In this document: positions 17,092-25,089 of the stretch, in pieces
Layout: each line of letters opens with the position of its first letter
How positions within the stretch are numbered: the stretch's first letter is position 1
From: a virus
IMG/VR virus record: IMGVR_UViG_3300033153_015063
Location: 178,597-242,596 of that record
Strand: one strand, 5' to 3'
DNA: 64,000 nucleotides
Program-made: the position numbers and the translations under genes
The notes under the pieces: model-generated
Told to the model about the DNA's origin: nothing
Database searches by the model: none
The model's input: the letters and a program-made list of their open reading frames with translations, nothing else

Positions 17092-17655
17092 TTACCACAC
17101 CCCACCTCGTTGTCGTCCTGCCTCTATGGAAAGATTTTTCCACATTGTCAGGTAGGCATTATGTGGACTCTTATCGTCATCTGTTATTCCACGTGCTACT
17201 CTTCTGAATATTTCAAGTAGTGCGTCGGTTTCGTCGAGGTATCGTAGATACCTGTCTTTCTCCATCATCCAGGGTGCCTTGTCAGTGATGTTGTCGTAAC
17301 GGTCTACCATCTTCAGGAGTTGAACCTCCCATCGTGCTGTTCTCATCCTCTTCAGCATATCAGCCTTCCGTTCCTTACGGGCCAGGCGGTTGTCATCTGT
17401 TACACCGACCACGATATCACCAACCACTTCTCCGAACTCAGAACGGATTGTTCCGTAGTTTACCCCACAATCTTCGATGGTATCATGTAGGAGAGCTGCT
17501 ATCACAACTCCATCGTATCGTTCGAAACCGAGTTCCCGAAGTGTCTCTGCAACCCTGATAGGATGGATGACGTAGGGGTCACCGGTTGTATCTCGTGTCT
17601 GGTGCCTGTGCTTCTCCATAGAGAACAGAAGAGCTTTGATGTAGATGTTGGTCAT
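17092..17655 (-). CDS. RelA/SpoT-type HD hydrolase
   Basis: The 187-residue protein has the metal-dependent HD pattern of (p)ppGpp hydrolases (SpoT/MESH1): HRHQTRDTTGDPYVIHPIRVA, then AALLHDTIEDCGV, then LKMVDRYDNI. Only the hydrolase half is present, with no synthetase. In an archaeal setting the substrate may be a (p)ppGpp-like alarmone or another nucleotide such as NADPH, as known for MESH1. It is coupled at both ends to neighbours. Confidence 0.8.
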   Translation of the reverse strand: MTNIYIKALLFSMEKHRHQTRDTTGDPYVIHPIRVAETLRELGFERYDGVVIAALLHDTIEDCGVNYGTIRSEFGEVVGDIVVGVTDDNRLARKERKADMLKRMRTARWEVQLLKMVDRYDNITDKAPWMMEKDRYLRYLDETDALLEIFRRVARGITDDDKSPHNAYLTMWKNLSIEAGRQRGGVW

Positions 17656-18197
17656 GGTTTCTCACTCCTTGGTTCAGTGTATGCTTTCAGCCATGCAAGA
17701 GCCACGATGAGTAGGGTCTTGAGCGGGGTGACTTCTTCGCCTTCAGGTATCTGGGTGACCATTTTAACAAAGTCAGTATCTTTCGGACGGAGCTGTACGA
17801 CCTTTAGGTGACTCATAACCCACGCCCCCAGGGGTTTTGATACACTTATAGGCCACTCCTCGAAGTTGAGAAAGTCCTGCACATCAGGAATCCAGAGTAG
17901 GTTGTGGTAAGGAACGGTGATGAGCTGACCTTTTATCTCTTCGACACAATCAATCATGTCCTGTCGGATGTCGTTGGTCTTGACGATGGATACGATACGA
18001 GGACTGTACTCCGGTTTTTTCTTGTCGAGGAGATGTATCTGAGGGAACCAGAAAGCCCTGCGTCCGAACCTGGGCCATCGTTCGTTGGGTAGTTTTTCCT
18101 GGGTCACTACCAGACAAACCTTAGCCAGAGCTCGAAGGTCGGGGTCCTCGATGAGTTCCAGGTTACGTTCAATCCATTTCTCCTCTCCATCTCTCAT
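17652..18197 (-). CDS. unknown protein
   Basis: 181 residues, not recognised. It is helical at both ends, with Trp-rich segments (PRFGRRAFWFPQIHLL) in the middle. It overlaps the HD hydrolase start by 4 nt and its upstream neighbour by 4 nt, so it is part of a four-gene operon that begins with the MazG/phosphohistidine fusion. Confidence 0.5.
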   Translation of the reverse strand: MRDGEEKWIERNLELIEDPDLRALAKVCLVVTQEKLPNERWPRFGRRAFWFPQIHLLDKKKPEYSPRIVSIVKTNDIRQDMIDCVEEIKGQLITVPYHNLLWIPDVQDFLNFEEWPISVSKPLGAWVMSHLKVVQLRPKDTDFVKMVTQIPEGEEVTPLKTLLIVALAWLKAYTEPRSEKP

Positions 18198-18661
18198 GTA
18201 TCTACCTGCCTCAGGTTGTTATCTGCGATGAATCCCAATGCAAGAAACTCGGTTTTGAAAGAGTTAAGCCAATAGCTAGACCCAACTATCTGGACTGCGT
18301 AGACTTCTCCCCCTGTCTCAGTGGTGTGGTTGATAAACACTGGTATATCCTCAACCACACATATGGATAGTAAATACTCTACCTGTTCTTTGGAACTACT
18401 GATGTATGGGAGACCATCGTCCACAATCATTTTCCCTCTATCTCCATCTTTCACATTATTACCAGTTTGTAGTGCAAGTTCCCAGATTAATCTATGAAAT
18501 GCTTCGATGGCCCTGATACAGTTCTTGCAAGGTTTCCCATCACATACCCCGACGTCTTTCAATTCGATTTCAATCTTCGGGCTACACATAGCAGTTCCAC
18601 CAGTTGTGGTGTAGTGACTCTTCGAGAGTGGTTTATTATGGGACTTCCCCCACCACTTCAT
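18194..18661 (-). CDS. unknown protein with a Cys pair cluster
   Basis: 155 residues. CDGKPCKNCIRA suggests a small metal site. The rest is mixed alpha/beta and unrecognised. The ATG directly follows the stop of the upstream gene (TAA then ATG). Confidence 0.5.
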   Translation of the reverse strand: MKWWGKSHNKPLSKSHYTTTGGTAMCSPKIEIELKDVGVCDGKPCKNCIRAIEAFHRLIWELALQTGNNVKDGDRGKMIVDDGLPYISSSKEQVEYLLSICVVEDIPVFINHTTETGGEVYAVQIVGSSYWLNSFKTEFLALGFIADNNLRQVDT

Positions 18662-19645
18662 TTACAATACCTCAACTGTGCCTTTCTCCAGGTCCATTCT
18701 CACGGAGCTGTTATGCTCCAACTTTTTGGTAGCCTCTCCTGTTCCGACTATCACCGCAAGATGAACTCCACGCTTCGCCCATTCGATGGTCTGAATTGAT
18801 GCATGGCATGTCCTGGACCCATAGTCGGTAATTATACCGGCGACCACATCAAAAAGCGGTGTGAGTGATGGAGAGAAGTGTTCACAGACCACGATATCCA
18901 CTTTCTCGATTTCTCTGGATAACATCATCTCAACCATCTCATTGATGGATGACTCTGGATACTCTGGATTCCCTTCCATCAGAACAAATACCTTTCCTTC
19001 GTAACCACTCTTCAAGGAATAAGGAGTGATGTCAGTGATTATACCGAGACCAGCGACCACATCATTATTTCTTTCCTTGGTCTCGACAACTTCCTGGTCC
19101 CAGTACTGCGTCCCTTCTCCGACAAACAATCGTTTTCCTGCTAAATCTATGCATTCCTGGGGGTTAAAGCCTCGCTCTAGGCAAAACCTTAGGAGGTGGA
19201 TAATGGTCTCTCCTATGGTGCTTTTTTCGTCGTTTTCTGAGCCGTATGGAGTGGCCCTGGGGTTGTAGGTTGGGTCGTGGCACACCCGCCGATGGATATC
19301 CCCGAGCTGCCCCTGGATGACCGATAGAGTGTAGAGTGGGTCCTTGCTGTGTTGAGTAGCCTCACACTCCCTGACGCCACTCTTCTCAACAGAGTAGCAA
19401 TGTTTTGTATAATATTCTTTGACAGTACCTGCGATGCTGATGTTGATAGGTGGTATCACCTTCATTTCGTCTATATCTTTCATTCGGTGGTAGATACCCT
19501 CGACAACTTCCAGTTGTTCCAGGGGGAGTTCAGGTAGACCGGGGGTTGTGGGTGTGAATGTAGGTGATTGCAATTTCTGGGCGTTGTGGTCCCTCATGGC
19601 TTGAAGAAATGAGAGAACATCTTTGAAGGCACGGAGTTCGTCCAT
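18662..19645 (-). CDS. MazG-like domain fused to a phosphohistidine swivelling domain
   Basis: In this 327-residue protein, the middle (YTLSVIQGQLGDIHRRV, then IGETIIHLLRFCLERGFN) looks like a MazG-type all-alpha NTP pyrophosphohydrolase. The C-terminal 90 residues (GIITDYGSRTCHASIQTIEWAKRG, then VIVGTGEATKKL, then VRMDLEKGTVEV) match the PEP-utilising mobile domain, with the phosphorylatable His in CHAS. This domain normally ferries phosphate between active sites. No ATP-grasp or PEP-binding partner domain is attached. The promoter is a TTTAAAAA box 26 nt upstream, leaderless. Confidence 0.65.
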   Translation of the reverse strand: MDELRAFKDVLSFLQAMRDHNAQKLQSPTFTPTTPGLPELPLEQLEVVEGIYHRMKDIDEMKVIPPINISIAGTVKEYYTKHCYSVEKSGVRECEATQHSKDPLYTLSVIQGQLGDIHRRVCHDPTYNPRATPYGSENDEKSTIGETIIHLLRFCLERGFNPQECIDLAGKRLFVGEGTQYWDQEVVETKERNNDVVAGLGIITDITPYSLKSGYEGKVFVLMEGNPEYPESSINEMVEMMLSREIEKVDIVVCEHFSPSLTPLFDVVAGIITDYGSRTCHASIQTIEWAKRGVHLAVIVGTGEATKKLEHNSSVRMDLEKGTVEVL

Positions 19646-19704
19646 GGCCGATGTAGGGCCGGTCAGAGTTTAAAAAGATACTGAAGGTCTTGTCGAATTG
19701 TGAC

Positions 19705-21717
19705 CTATCCGACCCGGGCCATGATGGTCCGTTGGATGAGTTTCAGGAACTCGGTAGGCAGGTCTTCGGTATTCTCGATACTGATGCTTCTCTTGTAGTA
19801 CTGCTTGACAGGGCTACCGTCGATGCCGATCCCAATGATGTTATCATTGGCGTACGAGCTCAGAACAGAGTGAAGGATACTTGAAGCGTCCATACTCTCG
19901 CCTTTCCACGAAGAACCCTGTGATGGCATCCCATCAGAGGTAACCAACAGGAACTTTTCTTGTTCTGGTCTGTTGTTGAGGCGGGTCATGGCGTAGTGGA
20001 TGGAAGCACCATCGTTGTTCATACAGCCCCCCGGGTCATCGACCACCTTGAACTTTCTACGTTCGTATTCGGCGTCGAATGGTTTGGGGACCCAGGTCTG
20101 AACAGTGTCACCGGCTGCCCCGAACATCTGAACCTCGAACGGGATGCCGAGTTGGTTCAGGACCTCACAGAAGAGTAGTACCGCCTCGCAAGCTTTGTTT
20201 GTCTTGTTACTACCCCACGACCCCATCGACCCCGACCGGTCCACGATGACGCTGAAAACAACATCGAGTGCTTTTCCGCCCTTCCGCTGCTTGAAGATGC
20301 GGTTGTTGAAGGTCAACGCCTTGATGAGACGCTTTCCGTTCAGTTTACCCCGGGTCTGACCACCGACCATCTTTTTACGGGACCTCTTTGCCGCTTCGAT
20401 GATGTTCTGGAGTTTGCGGGATGTCAGATTAACAAGCGGAGCGACCTTTTTTAACAGGTGCCAGTATCGTTCTGGTCTGTCGATACATTCGTGACTGACC
20501 CATTTTGTTGTACCATCTGCTATGGAAAGATTCGTGCAATCTTTTTTGGTATCTTGATCCTGCTTCCTGTCCTTTTTCTCTCTATCCACCTCTTCGTTGA
20601 TTTCTGGGAGCTCATCAGAAATATCAGATTCCAACTTTTCCTTTTTCTTCTCCATCATCTCGGTCAAGATCTCTTCGTCAGACTTTTTTCCATCCCCATC
20701 CTGCTTTTCTTTCTCGTCTTTCTTATCACCATCTTTACCAGAACCACCATCTTTCTCATCGGCGTCTTTGCCGCTTTCCTTACTGGAGCTGCCCCCCTCA
20801 TCTTCCCCCTCTCCTTTCTTTTTGTTATGAGTACCACCTTTCCCCTCTTTCCCTTCCTTATCCCGGGCTTTTTCAATTGCGTTATCTCGGGCCTGTTCGA
20901 CGGTTGTGGTGATATCAACGTCCTCGCCTTCACTGTCCCCAGGCTGCATCTGGGTAACAAAATCGGGCATATCGGTCTTTTCAGCCCGGTCTTCGGCGGA
21001 TTTCATCTTCTTTTCGATGATAGCCGCTGCTTCAATGACCTTCCAGAGACACGCCTTCGTGTTTAGCGTCATAGCCGCCTCTTGCATGATGCCAAGTGTA
21101 TCAGCATACAGCTTTTTGGCTGCGTCATTGCTGAACGGGGGCGGTTCACGATGGATGATGACCTTGATAGCCAGGGCGGCAATGAGTTGTTTCATGTAGT
21201 CTCCGCCAAGGGTAGACTCATTGGCCCATTGCCGCCGGTAGATACGCTCATGGTCAAGATAGAAATCCTCGGCTATCCCTGGAAGGCTAGTTGCCATACA
21301 GTTGTTGATTCTGTCGTCTTCGGAGATGTTCAGCAGATCCTTGACGAGAGTGAGTGCCTTCACGTTCTCGTTGTTCTGCTTGTTCCATTTGTTGACTACC
21401 TCTTTCATGCCTTTTTCCTTTACTACAGTGAAATCCGAGAATTTCACGTGGCCCACTTCATGGTAGTTGTCGGCCTTCTGTGTTGCCAGGACGTCCAATG
21501 GATCTGAGTATTCAACCCATGATCGTTCACAGATAGCAATGGTGTTGCCATCAGTATGTGACGACCCACTATCCCAGTGGTATTTGATGGCCCTGCCGGC
21601 GAGAATGTTACCGGTCTTACGGAGTCTGGTCAACCGCACGGTCTTTCCCGATGCCGATGGCAACCTCTTTGAGAACCATGCAGCTGGGAACTTTTCTGCT
21701 TGGACATGTTCTGCCAT
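19705..21717 (-). CDS. VWA-domain protein (CobT/BatA-like) partner of MoxR ATPase
   Basis: The C-terminal third of this 670-residue protein is a von Willebrand A domain with a MIDAS (DRSGSMGS, near residue 493) and a later TSDGMPSQG strand. The middle (about 290-420) is a low-complexity Lys/Glu/Asp/Gly linker. The N-terminus contains GHVKF and YLDHERIYRRQW, as in cobaltochelatase CobT-like proteins. Such proteins work with MoxR-type AAA ATPases, and one is encoded at 25090-26499 under the same type of promoter. A role in remodelling or assembling a complex is inferred. Confidence 0.8.
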   Translation of the reverse strand: MAEHVQAEKFPAAWFSKRLPSASGKTVRLTRLRKTGNILAGRAIKYHWDSGSSHTDGNTIAICERSWVEYSDPLDVLATQKADNYHEVGHVKFSDFTVVKEKGMKEVVNKWNKQNNENVKALTLVKDLLNISEDDRINNCMATSLPGIAEDFYLDHERIYRRQWANESTLGGDYMKQLIAALAIKVIIHREPPPFSNDAAKKLYADTLGIMQEAAMTLNTKACLWKVIEAAAIIEKKMKSAEDRAEKTDMPDFVTQMQPGDSEGEDVDITTTVEQARDNAIEKARDKEGKEGKGGTHNKKKGEGEDEGGSSSKESGKDADEKDGGSGKDGDKKDEKEKQDGDGKKSDEEILTEMMEKKKEKLESDISDELPEINEEVDREKKDRKQDQDTKKDCTNLSIADGTTKWVSHECIDRPERYWHLLKKVAPLVNLTSRKLQNIIEAAKRSRKKMVGGQTRGKLNGKRLIKALTFNNRIFKQRKGGKALDVVFSVIVDRSGSMGSWGSNKTNKACEAVLLFCEVLNQLGIPFEVQMFGAAGDTVQTWVPKPFDAEYERRKFKVVDDPGGCMNNDGASIHYAMTRLNNRPEQEKFLLVTSDGMPSQGSSWKGESMDASSILHSVLSSYANDNIIGIGIDGSPVKQYYKRSISIENTEDLPTEFLKLIQRTIMARVG

Positions 21718-21738
21718 GATACTTACCTGACCTCTGGT

Positions 21739-21779
21739 CTTTATATACTTTCAGCTTGTTTAACTGTAAAAAGCGTAAA
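21739..21779 (-). promoter_or_regulatory. composite promoter P2
   Basis: Minus-strand TTTACGCTTTTTACAGTT, then TGAAAGTATATAAAGACCA. The TATA is about 26 nt before the VWA gene's ATG at 21717. A GGTAAG site lies between them, so the transcript is leaderless or has a very short leader. It belongs with P3, P6 and P7 by its AAAGACCA context. Confidence 0.8.
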
Positions 21780-21899
21780 TTAGAGATGTTGTGTCAATCC
21801 TCTACCCTGGAGACCGGATACCATCAGCAAAACAGATGGCTGGGTCGAGCTTTGTAGCGGATAATAAAGACAAGAAGATAGGGTTGGGGTTTGGCGATC

Positions 21900-23669
21900 T
21901 TACGAGGCGGAGATTGTGATTTCTTCCCACTCATAGGGTCCATAGTCACCATTATTACATGCCTGACCGTTGTCCATGTTGTAGGCAGGCCAGAAGTGGA
22001 AATTTCCATCATCACCATTCCCAACTCCGAAATCCCACTGGTCCACCGGGTCATTCTGGCCAAACTGTCCAACCCATTTACCAGCGTGTCCTTCCCATTC
22101 CAATCCTGCATTGATGTCGTCGTTGTAGTTGTCATCATGTAGGAGCGAAATTGTAAACGTTCCTTGTGGTACAAGGATTAGAACACCACACCCCGGATGA
22201 CAGTCTCCCATACGGTCATAACCGAGCGTGTAGTCGATGTTATCGGTGTCGCCATCACGAATACCAACAAATATTTCTCGAAACTCAATGTTGTTGGTAG
22301 CATGAGTATTTTTGTACTGGAAATAAAGATGCCATATGTAGTCATCGTTATTTACTGTCGGGTCTTTGTGAACGTCCATATACCATGCGTTCAGTCGGAC
22401 GTTATAGTTTCCATCAGACGTTCCTGACATCAGATGGCGACGATATGGCACTTTGCTACCATATTCATAATCAATATCATCATTGATATTATTGGTGTTA
22501 GCAGACGAATACTTCCACCACTTATCACTATCTGAATCTGGGAGTTGGCTACGCATAAAACTGTATTTAGTGTTCCATTCCATACACCAGATTAAGAACC
22601 ATCTAACACAGTAGGTGTTGGAAGTAGCATCATCGTGGCTTCCTTCATAGGCATGGCCGAACTCGTGAAGAGCCACGAAATTTATATCATTGTTCGACCC
22701 AGAGTGCTTGACCCATATATACCTTATTCCACCATGACACCCCAAGTGGTTGTCAAACGTATATTTAGTTGTCGATGAGGTGAAATAAATGAGGAGGTCA
22801 AAATATTCGTAGCTAGGAACTTGGTATTCAATAAATAGGTTATCCATCAAAGTACCTGGGTCTCCACTACAATCAGCATCCCCGTTCAGGTCGTCATTGT
22901 CCTCTACATCTCTGGTTTCCTCGATGATGAGAAACATCTTGTCCAGGCCATGGTCTCCATCATCGAGCTCGGAGTTCATCACATTGATATGATGGACAAC
23001 GCTACCCACCGTAGAATCGTCATAAAGCAGTACAACCCGATGAAGCTTGAAAGGCGTCTGGATGGACTCAGCAGACTTGCCACCGGTCTCATTTTTCTCA
23101 CTGGTGGGTGTGATGGTCTCAACCACCTCGTTCTGAACTTTTTTCTCTTTGGCAATCTCCATTGACGATAGTTTCTCAGGGGCGTTGGAATAGCTCAAGT
23201 AGGTGTTGGGGTAATCCTTCTCCAGTTGCTCACTCTTGCCCCAGTACTGGGCCGGTAAGATGTAGTAATCATATTCCTTGTAGTTGAACGATACCTCGAT
23301 GCATACCTCACCCATTGCATAGGTGATGACAGCAGAACTTCCGTCGTAACCATCGACTACTCCATGCCATGCCAACACAGGATAGCCTGCAAGGTCGCTG
23401 TCGGCAATGTATTGCCTCGTCAAGATGATGTCTGCGGGCTTTCCATCAAGATTCACTTCCAGTTTCCCGGTTCGGTCCATCCGGTCTGCGAGCTTCACCG
23501 GGTCCAGTTCCTTCAGCTCGAAGGACTCGATCTCAGCCTCTTCAGGCAGATACGATGCTACCTCGGTCATGTCAGATGACAAGTCATCTGACGCTGTCAC
23601 ATCTCCTATTACCAAGGTTTGGCATAGGAACAAAACCACTACAAATCCAACTACCATTTTCGAACTCAT
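21900..23669 (-). CDS. secreted zinc metalloprotease (metzincin-like)
   Basis: 589 residues. The N-terminus has a signal peptide (MVVGFVVVLFLCQTLVIG, then a cleavable region). HEFGHAYEGSHD near 333-344 fits HExxHxxxxxH with a following Asp, the metzincin zinc site. The first 190 residues resemble a pro-region. The rest is Asp/Asn-rich, suited to calcium binding or export in salt. There is no C-terminal membrane anchor, so it should be released outside the cell or sit on a particle. A TATA-like box (TTATAT, about 23702) lies just upstream. Confidence 0.8.
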   Translation of the reverse strand: MSSKMVVGFVVVLFLCQTLVIGDVTASDDLSSDMTEVASYLPEEAEIESFELKELDPVKLADRMDRTGKLEVNLDGKPADIILTRQYIADSDLAGYPVLAWHGVVDGYDGSSAVITYAMGEVCIEVSFNYKEYDYYILPAQYWGKSEQLEKDYPNTYLSYSNAPEKLSSMEIAKEKKVQNEVVETITPTSEKNETGGKSAESIQTPFKLHRVVLLYDDSTVGSVVHHINVMNSELDDGDHGLDKMFLIIEETRDVEDNDDLNGDADCSGDPGTLMDNLFIEYQVPSYEYFDLLIYFTSSTTKYTFDNHLGCHGGIRYIWVKHSGSNNDINFVALHEFGHAYEGSHDDATSNTYCVRWFLIWCMEWNTKYSFMRSQLPDSDSDKWWKYSSANTNNINDDIDYEYGSKVPYRRHLMSGTSDGNYNVRLNAWYMDVHKDPTVNNDDYIWHLYFQYKNTHATNNIEFREIFVGIRDGDTDNIDYTLGYDRMGDCHPGCGVLILVPQGTFTISLLHDDNYNDDINAGLEWEGHAGKWVGQFGQNDPVDQWDFGVGNGDDGNFHFWPAYNMDNGQACNNGDYGPYEWEEITISAS

Positions 23670-23733
23670 GGTATCACCAAAGATCCTATAAAACGGTAGA
23701 GTTTATATCTTTATCCCCATAAGTCCGGGGGGT

Positions 23734-23793
23734 TTATAAGTTTTTTATATATAAGGATGGGCCCCCAACTCCGACAGTGGAAAGGAGACGCAT
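23734..23793 (-). CDS. possible 19-residue microprotein behind promoter P3
   Basis: An ATG at 23793, preceded by TTAGGTAAAC, opens a short frame (MRLLSTVGVGGPSL, then a stop at 23734). It is the only start placed correctly for promoter P3. The leader closely matches that of the VWA gene (AAAGACCAGxGGTxAGGTAA). It may be a true microprotein or the remains of a longer gene whose body was lost when the protease gene arrived. Confidence 0.3.
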   Translation of the reverse strand: MRLLSTVGVGGPSLYIKNL

Positions 23794-23816
23794 CAGGAGT
23801 TTACCTAACCCCTGGT

Positions 23817-23871
23817 CTTTATATACTTTCATGCTGAGTTGCTGAGTACTGAGTAACCGTAAAAAGTGTAA
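23817..23871 (-). promoter_or_regulatory. composite promoter P3 (long spacer)
   Basis: Minus-strand TTACACTTTTTACGGTTA and TGAAAGTATATAAAGACCA as in the other copies, but the spacer between the two halves is about 14 nt longer, with CTCAGTACTCAGCAACTCAG repeats. It faces the 19-codon frame and then the metalloprotease gene. The longer spacer may change regulation. Confidence 0.65.
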
Positions 23872-23874
23872 CTA

Positions 23875-24261
23875 TCAGAGTGAACGTGCATCCCAGTCCT
23901 CTTCCAGGTCCTTCTCAAATTGATACCAGTCCCCTGGTTTGAAATTGACGATACTGTCGAACTTTTTCACTTTATGTTTTTTGTACCACCGAAGTAAGGT
24001 GCCCATCTGTTGGTTGGTTGGCTTTATCCTGTCACTTTCCCAGGTGACGAAACTGAAGATACTCATTGCCGTGACCTTAATCCATCCATCTTGTTCCAGG
24101 TGGTCTTCAGCGGAGTGTCTTGAGAAGTTGTCAGATTTTTTAAAACCAACCAGCCAGACAGCGATTTCACTATGGTCACCACATTCACAGGAGTACCAGA
24201 GACCGTCTGGAGACAACCATCCTTCTTCTTTCTCAATGTCATCTGGTTCGACTTTACTCAT
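23875..24261 (-). CDS. unknown protein, phage-like GWLSPDG motif
   Basis: 128 residues: EEGWLSPDGLWYSCECGDHSEIA with a Cys/His set, then HLEQDGWIKVT. This layout is known in small phage and archaeal proteins whose function I do not know. The remainder is Trp- and Lys-rich. It ends at the P3 promoter and overlaps closely with the upstream zinc-ribbon gene. Confidence 0.5.
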   Translation of the reverse strand: MSKVEPDDIEKEEGWLSPDGLWYSCECGDHSEIAVWLVGFKKSDNFSRHSAEDHLEQDGWIKVTAMSIFSFVTWESDRIKPTNQQMGTLLRWYKKHKVKKFDSIVNFKPGDWYQFEKDLEEDWDARSL

Positions 24262-24263
24262 CT

Positions 24264-25019
24264 CTACACCTTTACAAACTCCTGACCGTTCCAGGCCAGC
24301 CCATGGTTCATCAGGAGACGGGGCTCGTGGACCTCATCACTTCTACCACAGTAAATTAAAATGACTCCTTCTTGTTTGTCGGGTGGTTTTGTTCTCAACT
24401 TGTTGTCATAGATAACTTTCTTTGTATTACGATGTGTTATACACTCCATAGTATAACAATCCTGTCTCTTTATCATATTTAGTGCTTCAATCGACTTCGG
24501 AGTGAGTTTTTTTGGTTTTTTAACTCGTAACAGGCCCCTGAACATCATGCAGCCTGGGCGATGCCCACAATAATCCTTTCCTACAGATGAACCATAGCTC
24601 CATCTCACCTGAACACTTTCTCCTAACTTTTTTCCTACCTCTTCCCATGAGAAAGACGCATACCTTTTAACCTGCTTCAGCCATCTATCTATAGTTATTT
24701 CCCAAGTATAGTGATACTTCACTTTGTCCCGGTTATGGGTTTCCACTTCACTCTTGTAGTATTTCAGTGCATCTACCTCGGTCCCATCTACACCGCCTGT
24801 CAGGAAATAGAATCGAGTCATCTCGTCCCATGAATCCCAGAGTTCCTGAGGCGTCTCTGCGGTACCATAGGTTGATACGAAGCGTTGATAATCCTTATCG
24901 GTGAAGTGGAACCACGTATCTAGTTCCATCTCGTAACGATAGTGCTTCTTACAAAATGGGCACCAGATAGAATTTCTATATTTCTTTGCTTCTTTACCAC
25001 AATCAGGGCAATGAGACAT
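24264..25019 (-). CDS. zinc-ribbon protein of unknown function
   Basis: 251 residues from the ATG at 25019, preceded by AAGGGACCT. The frame is open further upstream, but that part overlaps the MoxR gene. The N-terminus is a zinc ribbon (CPDCGKEAKKY, then WCPFCKKHY). A later DYCGHRPGCMMF may be a second metal site. The gene follows the MoxR ATPase and may be its co-regulated partner. Confidence 0.55.
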   Translation of the reverse strand: MSHCPDCGKEAKKYRNSIWCPFCKKHYRYEMELDTWFHFTDKDYQRFVSTYGTAETPQELWDSWDEMTRFYFLTGGVDGTEVDALKYYKSEVETHNRDKVKYHYTWEITIDRWLKQVKRYASFSWEEVGKKLGESVQVRWSYGSSVGKDYCGHRPGCMMFRGLLRVKKPKKLTPKSIEALNMIKRQDCYTMECITHRNTKKVIYDNKLRTKPPDKQEGVILIYCGRSDEVHEPRLLMNHGLAWNGQEFVKV

Positions 25020-25089
25020 AGGTCCCTTGTGGGGCCGAACCCACAGCCATCCAAGGAGGCTCCACTCCATAGCGGAAGGGAGAGAAAAA

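Noticed and set aside
20458-21066. Plus-strand frame of about 200 codons inside the VWA gene
   Set aside because: It lies opposite the low-complexity Lys/Glu linker, which gives hydrophobic Phe/Leu-rich antisense translation without meaning.
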